From the NCBI RefSeq assembly GCF_000373105.1, contig NZ_KB890436.1, positions 43,114 to 107,113 on the forward strand: DNA of 64,000 nucleotides, read 5' to 3'. The notes beneath the pieces are model-generated. The model ran no database searches. It was not told the origin of the DNA and saw nothing but the letters and a program-made list of their open reading frames with translations. Positions within the stretch are counted from its first letter, which is position 1. Each line of letters opens with the position of its first letter. This document shows positions 34,131-43,380 of the stretch, one piece after another. Both the position numbers and the translations under genes were made by a program. This DNA is from Neolewinella persica DSM 23188 (GTDB lineage: Bacteria > Bacteroidota > Bacteroidia > Chitinophagales > Saprospiraceae).

Positions 34131-34991
34131 CTACTGCTGAATGTACCCCAGAATGCCAGCGGATTTTCCCCTGGAGACGGGGACCGGTACTTCCGGAAAA
34201 TCCGGATGATGAAGCTGGTAGCCCTGGGCGTTGCCGGACACCGTAGCGACGCCCTCAGCATTGACGACATAGGAACGGTGACAGCGCAGGAAGCCCGCAG
34301 GCAGCTCTTCACTGAGTTTGGCCAGGGTATTGCGGATGGTGGTCTTCTTTACCTCGTTTTGACGGTCGAGATGAATAATGTCCACATAGTTGCGGTCACT
34401 GCGCAGGCACCATATCTGATCAGTAGAGAGCGTTAGGAGGGGGCGGTCCTGTTCATCACGCACGATGAATTCCTGTACGGTATGCGCCGTGGCCTCCTGG
34501 ATGGTTGAGAGAGGTGTCCGGGGGGGTCTTTCGGTGTTGAAATGCCGTGCCCCTTTTTCGTACTTCCGGTATTTGATCAGGTAGTCCATCACGGTAAAGC
34601 CGGTGATGGGGAAGACTGCCAGCGTCATTGCGTTGCCCACAAATATTCCGTAGGTGTACCACGAAGGTGATCCGCCCAACAGCAGCAGGTAGAAATAAGA
34701 GGCGGTGATGCCCACCAGAGCACAGCCGGAAACCATGATCAGTTGCTTGCCGACGGTCCAGTGTTCGACGTTGAAAAAACGGACGGGAATTAAGCTGGCG
34801 AGCCAGAAAACTACCGCTACGATTGCGCCATAGCCAGCCAGGAAGAGGTTCTTATTGGGGAAACTGACGGTATCGGTACCGAAGGGCTGGAAGATGATCA
34901 GAAACAGCACGATGAATACGCCCGCCGCCAAACCGGTAAGCAGAATGAAGAGAGGAGATTTTTCAGTTACCGGATAGGGCTGGTGGAGCAT
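34131..34991 (-). CDS. Membrane-bound LytTR transcriptional regulator
   Basis: A 286-residue regulator with four transmembrane helices (about 13-150: FILLTGLAAGVFIVLFLIIF, LFLAGYGAIVAVVFWLASLI, LIMVSGCALVGITASYFYLL, TLAVFPITGFTVMDYLI) and a C-terminal LytTR DNA-binding domain (RSDRNYVDIIHLDR, LPAGFLRCHRSYVV). It has no receiver domain, so it works as a one-component membrane sensor/regulator. The likely promoter region upstream (34992-35291, 300 bp) contains an 18-mer, a T-rich run and no gene. Confidence 0.88.
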   Translation of the reverse strand: MLHQPYPVTEKSPLFILLTGLAAGVFIVLFLIIFQPFGTDTVSFPNKNLFLAGYGAIVAVVFWLASLIPVRFFNVEHWTVGKQLIMVSGCALVGITASYFYLLLLGGSPSWYTYGIFVGNAMTLAVFPITGFTVMDYLIKYRKYEKGARHFNTERPPRTPLSTIQEATAHTVQEFIVRDEQDRPLLTLSTDQIWCLRSDRNYVDIIHLDRQNEVKKTTIRNTLAKLSEELPAGFLRCHRSYVVNAEGVATVSGNAQGYQLHHPDFPEVPVPVSRGKSAGILGYIQQ

Positions 34992-35221
34992 GTGGAAGTA
35001 ATTCGGAAATTAAAAATGGGCATATGCTGGGGGTAAAGGTAAAGGTCGAGCGAACACTGTGCTGGTAGACCTGGCAATTGCCCTACGGCCAGATTTAATT
35101 ATCCTGCTCTTTATTCTTCTTCTTTTTTCGTCGTTTTATTGTCCGACCCACTAAGCATTTTGCGTAGCCCCAGGATGTAACGCTGAGGATGTTGGGCATA
35201 ATTGCCTGGTACCCTCCCCAC

Positions 35222-35239
35222 TGCACCTGCGGCCGCGCC
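35222..35239 (-). repeat. Dispersed 18-mer, copy 13
   Basis: Perfect TGCACCTGCGGCCGCGCC, between the divergent LytTR and SDR genes. Confidence 0.9.
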
Positions 35240-35291
35240 CAGCCAAACAATTAACGTACAGCTTGTGTAATAGCCATAAAACCCAATTATT

Positions 35292-36056
35292 ATGCCAAAC
35301 TTTGATAACAAAAGAGTATTGATCACCGGTGGTTCCGGCGGAATAGGAACTGAGACTGCCCGCCAGTTTCTGGAGGAAGGTGCCCACGTAATGCTGGTGG
35401 ACATCGACGAAAAGGACCTGGTCGCCACTAAGAAATCGCTTGATTCCGATCGTCTGTTTATTCATACTGCCGACGTATCCAAAGCGGAGGAAGTGGCAGC
35501 TTATGTCAAAAAAGCTTTGGCAGCGATGGGAGGCATCGATGTTTTCTTCAATAATGCCGGGATCGAAGGTGTGGTAAAACCAATTGTTGATTATCCGGAA
35601 GACGAGTTCCATAAAGTTATCCACGTCAATATCCTTGGTGTCTGGCTGGGGCTTAAGCACGTGATGCGTGCCATGGCCGATGATGGTGGAAGCATCATCA
35701 TCACCAGTTCCGTTGCCGGACAAAGCGGAACCCCGAACGTAAGCGCTTACGTCACGAGTAAACACGCAGTAGTGGGGATGATGAAAGTTGCTGCGCTGGA
35801 AGGGGCTGCGAATAATATCCGGGTTAATACCGTACACCCCAGCCCGGTAGATAACCGTATGATGCGTAGCCTGGAAGATGGGTTCAGTGGCGGCAAGGGC
35901 GCGGAGGCCAAAGAACAGTTTGAAGCGCAAATCCCCCTGAAACGCTACGCGCAGGAAGCGGACGTTGCTAACCTCGTACTGTTTCTTGCCAAAGACGAAT
36001 CTTCGTTTCTGACCGGTGGGCAGTACAGCGTAGACGGCGGTATGTCTGCTATGTAA
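35292..36056 (+). CDS. SDR family oxidoreductase
   Basis: A 254-residue short-chain dehydrogenase. The cofactor motif is TGGSGGIG (12-19), D38 region (LVDIDEKD) suggests NAD(H) preference, structural motif NNAG is 87-90, and the catalytic set is S140, Y153 and K157 (SAYVTSK). The end [21 protein letters not shown] is classical. FabG-like but with no fatty-acid gene context, so the substrate is unknown. Confidence 0.93.
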   Translation: MPNFDNKRVLITGGSGGIGTETARQFLEEGAHVMLVDIDEKDLVATKKSLDSDRLFIHTADVSKAEEVAAYVKKALAAMGGIDVFFNNAGIEGVVKPIVDYPEDEFHKVIHVNILGVWLGLKHVMRAMADDGGSIIITSSVAGQSGTPNVSAYVTSKHAVVGMMKVAALEGAANNIRVNTVHPSPVDNRMMRSLEDGFSGGKGAEAKEQFEAQIPLKRYAQEADVANLVLFLAKDESSFLTGGQYSVDGGMSAM

Positions 36057-36086
36057 ATCCACCCGGCGATAGTCTTTGGAGCTCCT

Positions 36087-36094
36087 TACCTTTG
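36087..36094 (+). promoter_or_regulatory. Likely -7 box of fumC
   Basis: TACCTTTG, a perfect TAnnTTTG match, 45 bases before the chosen fumC ATG. Confidence 0.5.
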
Positions 36095-36139
36095 CGATCC
36101 CTTACGAACCAATCTTTAAGTATCAAGCAATTTATCCCA

Positions 36140-37531
36140 ATGAGTACCACCCGCCAGGAAAAAGACAGCATCGGCTACGTAGACGTCCCCGCCACCCGTT
36201 ACTGGGGCGCGCAAACCCAACGTAGTTTCACCAATTTCGAGATCGGAGGACAGCTAATGCCCGTGGAGATCATCCGTGCTTTTGCCATTCTCAAGAAGGC
36301 TGCCGCCCGCACCAATACCGCACTGGGGGTGCTTGATGAAGGTAAATCTAACTTGATCGGTAAGGTCGCTGACGAAATTCTGGACGGCCAGCTGGACGAC
36401 GAATTCCCGCTGGTCGTTTGGCAAACGGGCTCCGGTACGCAGTCGAACATGAACGTAAATGAAGTGATCGCTAACCGGGGGCACGTCCTTGTTGGTGGCA
36501 GTCTGACCGACGAAAAGAAGACACTGCACCCCAATGACGATGTGAACAAGAGCCAGTCGTCCAACGACACTTTTCCAACGGCTATGCACATTGCCGCCTA
36601 TAAGATCCTGGTGGAAAGCACCATTCCTGGCATTGAGCAACTACGCGATACCCTTGCGGCTAAGAGTAAGGCTATGATGGATGTGGTAAAGATTGGCCGC
36701 ACCCACTTCATGGACGCTACACCACTGACGCTGGGCCAGGAGTTCAGCGGCTACGTCAGCCAGCTGAACCATGGCCTGAAGGCCATCCGTAATACCTTGG
36801 ACCACCTCAGCGAACTGGCCCTGGGCGGCACCGCCGTCGGCACCGGGCTGAACACGCCCGAAGGCTACGATGTCCACGTTGCCGGAGAGATCGCAGGCCT
36901 CACCGGCCTGCCCTTCCGGACTGCTGAGAATAAGTTCGAAGCCCTCGCTGCTCACGACGCGATCGTGGAGGCCCACGGTGCACTCAAGACGGTGGCCGTC
37001 AGCCTGATGAAGATCGGTAACGACGTACGTATGCTCTCCAGCGGACCCCGTTCCGGCATTGGTGAAATCATTATTCCGGCCAACGAACCCGGAAGCTCCA
37101 TCATGCCCGGTAAGGTAAACCCCACGCAAAGTGAAGCCCTCACCATGGCCATGGCCCAGGTGGTTGGCAACGACGTAGCGATCAACGTAGGCGGTATGAC
37201 CGGCCACTTCGAGTTGAACGTTTTCAAGCCAATGATGATCTTCAATTTCCTGATGTCGGCCCGCCTGATCGGGGATGCTTGCCGGAGCTTCGAAAGAAAC
37301 TGTGCTGTTGGCATCGAACCCAATGCTAAGAAGATCAAAGAGCACCTTGAAAACAGCCTCATGCTGGTGACTGCCCTGAACACGAAGATCGGGTACGATA
37401 AGGCTGGTAAAATTGCTAAAAAGGCTTATGCCGAGGACACCACTTTGAAAGCCGCTGCGCTTGAGCTGGGGTACCTTACCAGTGAGGAATTTGATGCCTG
37501 GGTGCGGCCGGAGGATATGATCGGTAGTTGA
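36140..37531 (+). CDS. fumC: Class II fumarate hydratase
   Basis: A 463-residue cytoplasmic enzyme that interconverts fumarate and L-malate in the citric acid cycle; active as a tetramer without iron-sulfur. Signatures: [48 protein letters not shown] and the superfamily loop [11 protein letters not shown], with G318 as its first residue and the catalytic serine in this loop. The ATG at 36140 ([10 protein letters not shown]) fits the family; 16 upstream codons are ignored because the -7 box lies in them. Confidence 0.96.
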   Translation: MSTTRQEKDSIGYVDVPATRYWGAQTQRSFTNFEIGGQLMPVEIIRAFAILKKAAARTNTALGVLDEGKSNLIGKVADEILDGQLDDEFPLVVWQTGSGTQSNMNVNEVIANRGHVLVGGSLTDEKKTLHPNDDVNKSQSSNDTFPTAMHIAAYKILVESTIPGIEQLRDTLAAKSKAMMDVVKIGRTHFMDATPLTLGQEFSGYVSQLNHGLKAIRNTLDHLSELALGGTAVGTGLNTPEGYDVHVAGEIAGLTGLPFRTAENKFEALAAHDAIVEAHGALKTVAVSLMKIGNDVRMLSSGPRSGIGEIIIPANEPGSSIMPGKVNPTQSEALTMAMAQVVGNDVAINVGGMTGHFELNVFKPMMIFNFLMSARLIGDACRSFERNCAVGIEPNAKKIKEHLENSLMLVTALNTKIGYDKAGKIAKKAYAEDTTLKAAALELGYLTSEEFDAWVRPEDMIGS

Positions 37532-37669
37532 ATAATTGATTAAGTGAATGATTGAATGGCTATCGCAGGCACCGTCCGCAGCGCTGCGCTTGCTCACTTT
37601 GGGCGAATGAGCGTAGCGAAATGAGTGGTTACAGCGGTAGCTTATTCAATCATTCACCTATTCTATCAT
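37531..37669. repeat. REP-like element, copy F
   Basis: AATGGCTATCGCAGGCACC...GCGCTTGCTCACTTTGGGCG / GAATGAGCGTAGCG...ACAGCGGTAGCTTATTCAATC between convergent fumC and AsmA-like genes. Flanking arms TGATTGAATGG / TTCAATCATTCACC are AT-rich as in copy D. Confidence 0.75.
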
Positions 37670-39304
37670 TCAATCCTTGGGCGCAAGCTCATCCGGCGTA
37701 AACACCTTCCCCACCGCCGAGCTCGTCATTCCCGCCACCACGGATTTCCAGTAAAGGTTAAAGAATGATTTGGTCGGTTCGTGTTCTGCGTATACGGAGC
37801 CTACCACCAAATCACCGTCATTGCGAGGATTGGAATCGCGAACTGCGATGTCTTCAATCAGGTTAGTGAACCACGCACCTTTGCCCGTCATCTTTAATTC
37901 AAGGTGATCGTACTTCAGCACCATTTCGCCTTCAGAGACGTCGTTTCGAACGTTGAAATCATGGGTCATGTGGCTGATGTAACCTTTTTCTATGTCAGCG
38001 TTCGCGGCTACTTCCATCAATGGGTTTACTTTTGGAAGATCATAATTTTTAAGGTCTCCGGTGGCCCTGAAATCACGTCCCTCGCTGGCCTGGCCGAGCT
38101 CGAAACGAATGGTCAATGGAGAGGTTTCATCGAAGGTGAAGTCCCCCTGTACAAAGGCAGGATCGTCTTGCTTCCAGGTGCTGAAATTGCCGGCTTTGAT
38201 GGTGCCGGCGAAAGTGATGTCGGGCTTATCGGTTCCATTTTTGTGGGCGCCGTAGGAAATATTGGCGCGGTCTACCGTGAGGGATTGCAGGAGGATTGAT
38301 TTGCCGAGCTTGCGGAAGTTTTCTACGGGAAAATTCTTGTAGGGCTCTGAGGGGTCACGTTCCAGACTCGGGTTTTCATAAATGGCGAAATTGAGGTCGC
38401 TGATGTTAACGTCGGGAATGACGGACCGGCCACCGGCCATCAGGCTATCGAAGGGGATGCCGACAATTTCGATGTTGTCCACCCGGAGCGCCTGCCACGG
38501 TCGCTTGTATTTTATGGAAGTCAGGAATGCCTTGGTCGTCTGTTTGGGGCTTAGCCGGAACGTGCCGACGTTGAGGTTTTTTTTACCGGTGTCGACCCTT
38601 AAACCGCTGATGGTTTCGTTGGTGTCGTCTGTGGCGGGGAAGAATATACTGTCGGCGGTAATGTTCATTTTTGGCGGGGACGCAGGTGCAAGGGGAAGGT
38701 CGATGGAGCCGGAAGTTGACAGGCCGAGTACCTCAGCTTTAAGCACGCTATCCTTGTCAAAGACCAGGACATGACCATTTGCCAGGCGAAGGTTTTTTAT
38801 GTTCACTCCCTTCTTCTTTGTCTTCAATTCGGTGGAAGCATCGGTGGAGTCTGGTATTGCGTAGTGGACCTCCAGAGCGGCACCGTCCACCAGTAAGTCG
38901 TTGATGCTGACGTCACCACTAATAACTTTCATTGCGCTCAAACCATTGAGGTTGAGATGGCGGATGGTACCGAAAACGCGTCTGCTTCCGACGGCCTGGT
39001 CCAAGCGGACACTGTCCAACTTAAGTCCGAGGTTTAGAAAGCTAAAGGAGAGGTTGCGTGCGCCGACGGTAAAGGTATTGCCGTTTTGGTTTGATTTTTC
39101 AATCAGGTCGTTAAGCTTACCGTTGGCGAAGGCTTTGCCGCCAAAATAGATGGCGAGGAGCAGAACGAGCAGGCTTCCTGCAGAGTAAATGAATTTTTTC
39201 ACGTAAAAGAGGGGCTTTGACTTATAACTATATACAGGGGTATACTTGTTCGACCTTTTATGCTTCCTGACGCGCCTCTTCACTTCCCCTGAATGGCTGA
39301 GCAT
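37670..39304 (-). CDS. AsmA/DUF748-like membrane-anchored protein
   Basis: A 544-residue protein with one N-terminal transmembrane anchor (FIYSAGSLLVLLLAIYFGG) after a basic cytoplasmic tail, then a long periplasmic beta-rich region (LKLDSVRLDQ, VSINDLLVDGAALEVHY, VDRANISYGAHKN), as in AsmA/TamB-like proteins that may move lipids between membranes. I cannot assign a named family with confidence. Residues about 206-211 (APASPP) come from an 18-mer. The start MLSHSGE at 39304 is favoured over 39349. It is a single gene. Confidence 0.6.
   Translation of the reverse strand: MLSHSGEVKRRVRKHKRSNKYTPVYSYKSKPLFYVKKFIYSAGSLLVLLLAIYFGGKAFANGKLNDLIEKSNQNGNTFTVGARNLSFSFLNLGLKLDSVRLDQAVGSRRVFGTIRHLNLNGLSAMKVISGDVSINDLLVDGAALEVHYAIPDSTDASTELKTKKKGVNIKNLRLANGHVLVFDKDSVLKAEVLGLSTSGSIDLPLAPASPPKMNITADSIFFPATDDTNETISGLRVDTGKKNLNVGTFRLSPKQTTKAFLTSIKYKRPWQALRVDNIEIVGIPFDSLMAGGRSVIPDVNISDLNFAIYENPSLERDPSEPYKNFPVENFRKLGKSILLQSLTVDRANISYGAHKNGTDKPDITFAGTIKAGNFSTWKQDDPAFVQGDFTFDETSPLTIRFELGQASEGRDFRATGDLKNYDLPKVNPLMEVAANADIEKGYISHMTHDFNVRNDVSEGEMVLKYDHLELKMTGKGAWFTNLIEDIAVRDSNPRNDGDLVVGSVYAEHEPTKSFFNLYWKSVVAGMTSSAVGKVFTPDELAPKD
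38673..38690 (+). repeat. Dispersed 18-mer, copy 14 (in AsmA-like protein)
   Basis: GGCGGGGACGCAGGTGCA, one mismatch. On the gene strand it encodes A-P-A-S-P-P, in a loop of the periplasmic region. Confidence 0.85.
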
Positions 39305-39448
39305 TTTGATGCCTGAGTTTAGGTCAGACGATGGATAGTGATCCCGCACATCACTTTCTTTACTTATTCGTCTTTAACCTTAGAGCGAGACGACCGAGGG
39401 TCGTTGAGTAGTATGCAGAGCTACCCACTACGAACTACCGACTACCCA

Positions 39449-39919
39449 CTAATTAAGCTTCTTCCAAAACACCACCTTATCATCCCCCTCCTGGTAATAA
39501 TCCCGGATTCGGGCCTCCACGGCATAGCCGTGCTGGTCATAGAACTTGCGCGTCAGCTCAAAGCCTTCGAGGCCGGAGGTTTCAATGATCAGGATGCGCT
39601 GACCCTGGCCGATTAACTCCTGCTCAACGTAATTCAGTATGGCGGAGCCGTGGCCTTTGCCTTGTTGATCGGCAAGAACACCGATGAAGTAGAGGTTCCA
39701 TACACCGTCAGCAAAGGTCTCAGGCGCGTAGTAGGCAGCAGCCTTTATTTGGTCGCCCGCCCGTAAAGCGATCCATTGGTGGCCCTCCAACTCGCCGGAG
39801 AGGAAGGCGTCGATCATGCCGCCCAGTTCGCCTAGCTCCTCTGGTTGGAAAAGGCCACAGGATTCAGCGACTTGGAGCAGGGAGGGTTTGTCGGCTACGG
39901 TGGCTGTCGAAATATTCAT
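39449..39919 (-). CDS. GNAT family N-acetyltransferase
   Basis: A 156-residue acetyl-CoA-dependent transferase. The acetyl-CoA pyrophosphate loop is Q-Q-G-K-G-H-G-S (LADQQGKGHGSAIL), with the preceding strand NLYFIGVLA and the last strand LIIETSGLEGFELTRKFYDQHGY. Substrate unknown. A perfect -7 box ends five bases before the ATG, so the transcript may be leaderless. Confidence 0.87.
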   Translation of the reverse strand: MNISTATVADKPSLLQVAESCGLFQPEELGELGGMIDAFLSGELEGHQWIALRAGDQIKAAAYYAPETFADGVWNLYFIGVLADQQGKGHGSAILNYVEQELIGQGQRILIIETSGLEGFELTRKFYDQHGYAVEARIRDYYQEGDDKVVFWKKLN

Positions 39920-39923
39920 CAGG

Positions 39924-39931
39924 CAAAAGTA
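39924..39931 (-). promoter_or_regulatory. -7 box next to the GNAT start codon
   Basis: TACTTTTG on the minus strand, a perfect TAnnTTTG match ending four bases before the ATG at 39919. Transcription would start at or near the ATG. Confidence 0.45.
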
Positions 39932-39982
39932 CGCAGATGAAAAGACGACCTCCGGTATATTGCTTTTTAAAAGCTTACTTTT

Positions 39983-40000
39983 TGCACCTGCGACCCCGCC
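39983..40000 (-). repeat. Dispersed 18-mer, copy 15
   Basis: TGCACCTGCGACCCCGCC, one mismatch, in the 92-bp gap between the GNAT gene and the di-heme peroxidase gene. Confidence 0.85.
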
Positions 40001-40011
40001 TGGAAATCTTA

Positions 40012-41019
40012 CTAAAACCGTGGGTCCTGCATCAATTCCCAGTCTGTTAACGTCTCCAGGAAAGCGATCACGTCGGCCATCTCTTCGTTTGACATCGTAA
40101 TGGCGTTGTCAAGACTTGGATCAAGACTTGTGGAAGCGCGAATGCCCGATCGGTAATGCTCCAGCACGGCTTCGAGGGAGGCAAATCGGCCGTCGTGCAT
40201 GTACGGCCCGGTCCGCGCAACGTTGCGAAGGGAAGGTACCCTGAATTTTCCCCGGTCCGACTCAGTTTCGGTAATGAGGCTACGCCCCGCATCCTGTGTT
40301 TCGGCAACGTCGAGACCATTATTACGGTAGCTCTTGTCCGTAAATAGTACGCCGGTATGGCAACTGCTGCAGTTGGTGTTGAAAAATGCGGCACCTCTTT
40401 CTTCGGCCGGCGTGAAAGTGGCATTGTTCCGTTTCAGGACAACGTCGTCGTATTTGCTGCGGTCGGAGACCAGCATCAATTGATATTGGCTAAGCGCCTG
40501 GAGGAGTAACCCGGAGGTGATGGTGTCTTGGCCGAAGGCCCGTTGGAAATCATTCCGGTAGCCGTTGTCTGCCCTGAGTTTGGCGACTACCCCCTCCAGT
40601 GTCTCGTCCATTTCAAACGGACTGGTGATGGCGTTGATCGGTACGAAATCAAGGTGGGTAATACCCCCATCCAGCATGAATTCCTGCGTGAAGGCCAGGT
40701 TAAAAAGCCCGGGGGCATTGCGTATACCTTCCCGTTCGTCGACACCGAGGCTGAGCCGGTGCTGGGGATCGGCAAAAGCAACTGCCTGTTGGTGGCAGGT
40801 GGAACAGCTTACCGAGTTGTTGCTAGAGAGCCGGACATCTTCAAACAAGCGTTTACCAAGTAGAAACCCGGCTTCAGTAACGGGGTTACGTTCAAAGTCG
40901 TAGGTCGGCGGTGGGAAGTGCTCCGGTACTAAGAACGAGTAGGTAGTATCCGGTGAAACTTCGTTAGGCTGACAACTCAGTAAAAGGAAAACTGGCAGGA
41001 GGGAGATCAGAAGACGCAT
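40012..41019 (-). CDS. Di-heme cytochrome c peroxidase, MbnH/MauG-like
   Basis: A 335-residue predicted lipoprotein (lipobox C16) with two c-type heme sites, C72-S-T-C75-H76 and C217-S-S-C220-H221. It belongs to the bacterial cytochrome c peroxidase/MauG group. Directly downstream of an MbnP-type gene, it is best read as the MbnH partner, which in methanotrophs oxidises a tryptophan of MbnP. It lacks a separate electron-donor gene here. The pairing is by context; peroxide reduction is the alternative. Confidence 0.88.
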   Translation of the reverse strand: MRLLISLLPVFLLLSCQPNEVSPDTTYSFLVPEHFPPPTYDFERNPVTEAGFLLGKRLFEDVRLSSNNSVSCSTCHQQAVAFADPQHRLSLGVDEREGIRNAPGLFNLAFTQEFMLDGGITHLDFVPINAITSPFEMDETLEGVVAKLRADNGYRNDFQRAFGQDTITSGLLLQALSQYQLMLVSDRSKYDDVVLKRNNATFTPAEERGAAFFNTNCSSCHTGVLFTDKSYRNNGLDVAETQDAGRSLITETESDRGKFRVPSLRNVARTGPYMHDGRFASLEAVLEHYRSGIRASTSLDPSLDNAITMSNEEMADVIAFLETLTDWELMQDPRF

Positions 41020-41051
41020 GGAAGCAGTTTTTAAGGCTAAGAAGGCAATTT

Positions 41052-41159
41052 TGGGTTTCAGCGGCCAGCATTCAGCGATCAGTATGCAGAGGACAGGGTG
41101 TTGAATCCTGCCTGCTGAATACTGAGCACTGCTTGCTGAAACCTGACCGCTGAAACCCA
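41052..41159. repeat. Inverted repeat between mbnP-like and mbnH-like genes
   Basis: Perfect 13-bp outer arms TGGGTTTCAGCGG (41052-41064) and CCGCTGAAACCCA (41147-41159), with imperfect pairing inside made of CTGAATACTGA-type words. Similar words recur at about 22015-22230, upstream of the peptidase/barrel gene. It may separate the two genes' transcripts. Confidence 0.5.
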
Positions 41160-41163
41160 GAGG

Positions 41164-42030
41164 CTACTGATGAATATGGTCGTAACGGAAAGCTGCTGCG
41201 GCGTTCTTGGCCATTGCTGCGCCGTCCGTCGGGCGATGTATGTTCACGTTGTCGGTGGCGAAATTGACGGTCGCTTCGGGGCCTTCAAACAGGGCTTTTA
41301 CGTCCAGTTCCAAGTGAGCGGTAGGACTGAGGTCGGCCGCTACGCGGGCGTTCGTGTCGAAGTCCAGTTCAACGCGTTGGTTGTTATACACGAAAGGCGT
41401 ATTAGCGATGTTCTTCCAACCGCCGAGGTGAAAAACGATGCCAGCTTCGTTGTCAGAGACTATGGAGTTACCGGAAGCACCACCGGGGCTGGCGGGGCTT
41501 TGGCCCTCCACTTTCAAGGCGACGTAGCCGGAGTTCCAGTTCCAGAACATGCCGCTGGTGGCGGGGTCTAGCGAGCCACCAGCCGCGCCTTCCAGTACGC
41601 CGGTACTGTCCACTCCCAATAAGAAACTGATCTTATTGTACTGCCCGGCGGGCACGTCTTTGAGGTCGAAAATGCGGCTGGAAGCATCAGCGGCATCAAT
41701 GAGGTAGTAGCCTTTTGCGTCAATAGCCGTTACGCTCATCGGGTCTTCGAACCGCTCACCGTTCGGGCCTTCCAATACGACTTCGCTGATGTAGTAGCGG
41801 AGGAAGGTAAGGTTGTAATTGTGGCCCATTCCGTTGACGTAGGGGTACTCGGTGGCACCTACCGCAGCGAGACTGAAACTGCTTTGATTGTCTTGTGGGC
41901 CCATTACGTTTTCGAATTCTACTTCGAAGGTGCCGAAGGTTGCGTTGCCGGGACCGTCGTCATCATCTTCACAGGAAGAGAAGGCGAAGAGAGCAAAAGC
42001 AAGAAGAAGGTAAAGTGGAAAAGATTTCAT
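41164..42030 (-). CDS. MbnP family copper-binding lipoprotein
   Basis: A 288-residue lipoprotein (C20 followed by EDDDDG). Conserved MbnP segments: GTFEVEFENVMG, LTFLRYYISEVVL, YYLIDAADASS, ISFLLGVDS and FWNWNSGYVALKVEG with W163 and W165. In the methanotroph protein a tryptophan is turned by MbnH into kynurenine, allowing Cu(I) binding; whether this occurs here is not shown. Partner genes: di-heme enzyme downstream and a cysteine-bearing outer-membrane protein upstream. Confidence 0.82.
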   Translation of the reverse strand: MKSFPLYLLLAFALFAFSSCEDDDDGPGNATFGTFEVEFENVMGPQDNQSSFSLAAVGATEYPYVNGMGHNYNLTFLRYYISEVVLEGPNGERFEDPMSVTAIDAKGYYLIDAADASSRIFDLKDVPAGQYNKISFLLGVDSTGVLEGAAGGSLDPATSGMFWNWNSGYVALKVEGQSPASPGGASGNSIVSDNEAGIVFHLGGWKNIANTPFVYNNQRVELDFDTNARVAADLSPTAHLELDVKALFEGPEATVNFATDNVNIHRPTDGAAMAKNAAAAFRYDHIHQ

Positions 42031-42081
42031 GGTTTGGATGGTTGTTTGAGTTAATATTTTGCGGCCACGGGATGATTTTTT

Positions 42082-42099
42082 GGCGCGGCCGTAGGTGCA
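42082..42099 (+). repeat. Dispersed 18-mer, copy 16
   Basis: GGCGCGGCCGTAGGTGCA, one mismatch, between the mbnP-like gene and the outer-membrane protein gene. Confidence 0.85.
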
Positions 42100-42153
42100 G
42101 TGATTAGGCGCCAGGAGCTAGAGCGCCGGGAACTGGCCGCTAGCGCCTGGTTG

Positions 42154-43065
42154 TTAGAAATTGTAGAGGATTTGAACGTTGGTACTTAGCCCGGCCTCTG
42201 CCATTCCATCGGAGTAATCCTGCTGGAAAGGTTGATTGACACGCAGGCCGAGCGTTATGTCATCGTAGCGGACGTTGACGCCGGCAGCGGCCAGCCAGGC
42301 CTGGCCGCCGGTAGCGTGTACTGGCTGATTGTCCACCGTTTGGTTAGAGGCTGTATGTTCATAACTGAGGCCGGCGAAGGGGATGAATTTCCAGTGCGGA
42401 TCGTGGCTGAACTGGCCGAATACCTGCGCGCCAGTGGCAGTTTCTGCGCCGAAGCGGTAATAGGTGCCGCTTTTGGTATAGCTTTGGTGGCGGGCATTGA
42501 GGGCGAGACCGTATTGACCGGTGCTTAAAACCAGAGCGGTTTGCAAACCGAAGCCGAAAGCACCTTTACCAAGATTAAAATTGTCTGGCAGGAAACGATT
42601 GTCCAGCAAGTCGTCGTCGTAACTGCCAGTGGGTAGTCTGATTAGCGGACCAGCCTCCCAGTACCAGCTCCCACCGTTGGTGCCGAGCGGACGGTTATCG
42701 GCCAGGACACGTGCAATTCCAAGGCGAGCGTCCCCCATTCCGCTCAGGGTTTCGTCACCGTCGGGACTATGGCGTACGTTGTTTCGGTAAGGGAGGAAGG
42801 CGTCCACTCGCCAGCCGGGTAACAATTCGTACCGCAGCTGGAGTTCGAACTGGTGGAAGACGTCTTCCGTTCCAGTATATTCTCCGCTGCTGAGGCGGCT
42901 CTTAAAGGGGAGTATCCCATAGTTGAACCCTACGAAATTATTGCGGTAAACGGATAGTAGGCCAAAGCCGCCACCGCCGATGCCGCATCCGCAGGCGTCG
43001 CAGGCAAATAAGGAAAGGGGAAACAGGATGGCTAGTGCCACCAGAGAGAGGGTGCGTTTAAGCAT
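42154..43065 (-). CDS. Outer-membrane barrel protein with CDACGCG motif
   Basis: A 303-residue exported protein. The signal peptide ends at A21, and the mature protein would begin C22-D-A-C25-G-C27-G, then glycine-rich. The rest is a beta barrel (FGLLSVYRNNFVGFNYGIL, FELQLRYELLPGWRVDAFLPY, FGFGLQTALVLSTGQYGLALNARHQ) ending in aromatic F. The three closely spaced cysteines at the N-terminus could bind copper or be lipidated at C22. It lies in a four-gene set with MbnP and MbnH homologues, so it may move copper or a copper complex across the outer membrane. Confidence 0.65.
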   Translation of the reverse strand: MLKRTLSLVALAILFPLSLFACDACGCGIGGGGFGLLSVYRNNFVGFNYGILPFKSRLSSGEYTGTEDVFHQFELQLRYELLPGWRVDAFLPYRNNVRHSPDGDETLSGMGDARLGIARVLADNRPLGTNGGSWYWEAGPLIRLPTGSYDDDLLDNRFLPDNFNLGKGAFGFGLQTALVLSTGQYGLALNARHQSYTKSGTYYRFGAETATGAQVFGQFSHDPHWKFIPFAGLSYEHTASNQTVDNQPVHATGGQAWLAAAGVNVRYDDITLGLRVNQPFQQDYSDGMAEAGLSTNVQILYNF

Positions 43066-43380
43066 TGGGGGGACAGAATTGGAAGGTGAAATCGCAGATC
43101 AGGGCGATAAATGGTAGGAAGGGAATGAGGATGCCGGGCATTCGCCAGAAGCGGCAAATGGCGTATTCTCCCCCGTTAATGGTGATTTCTGGAGATGACG
43201 AAGCAAAAGAAAGTGCTCGTCGGCCAACCAACGAAGGGAATCGTAAAGCGAAACCTACGGAGGAGTTGGCTCGTCGACCTATATAATCGGGTCTTTACAC
43301 GATACGCGACCTCTTAGCTTATGAACTAAGCCACTAGTGGCCGTAACGATGGACGAGTGGTCTACAGGGGAATCTCTGAT
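43066..43380. other. Gene-free gap in the copper locus
   Basis: This 315-bp gap contains no convincing gene, promoter or 18-mer. A minus-strand frame is open for about 80 codons and its stop codon overlaps the ATG of the barrel gene, but it lacks a good start codon. Confidence 0.4.

Noticed and set aside
35111-35290. Minus-strand frame ending in a lysine/glutamate-rich tail, which looks protein-like
   Set aside because: It overlaps the start of the SDR gene, contains an 18-mer and has no family I know. It may be a remnant, but I cannot support it.
43066-43380. Possible small gene whose stop overlaps the ATG of the barrel gene
   Set aside because: No usable start codon until the last 30 codons; no motif.
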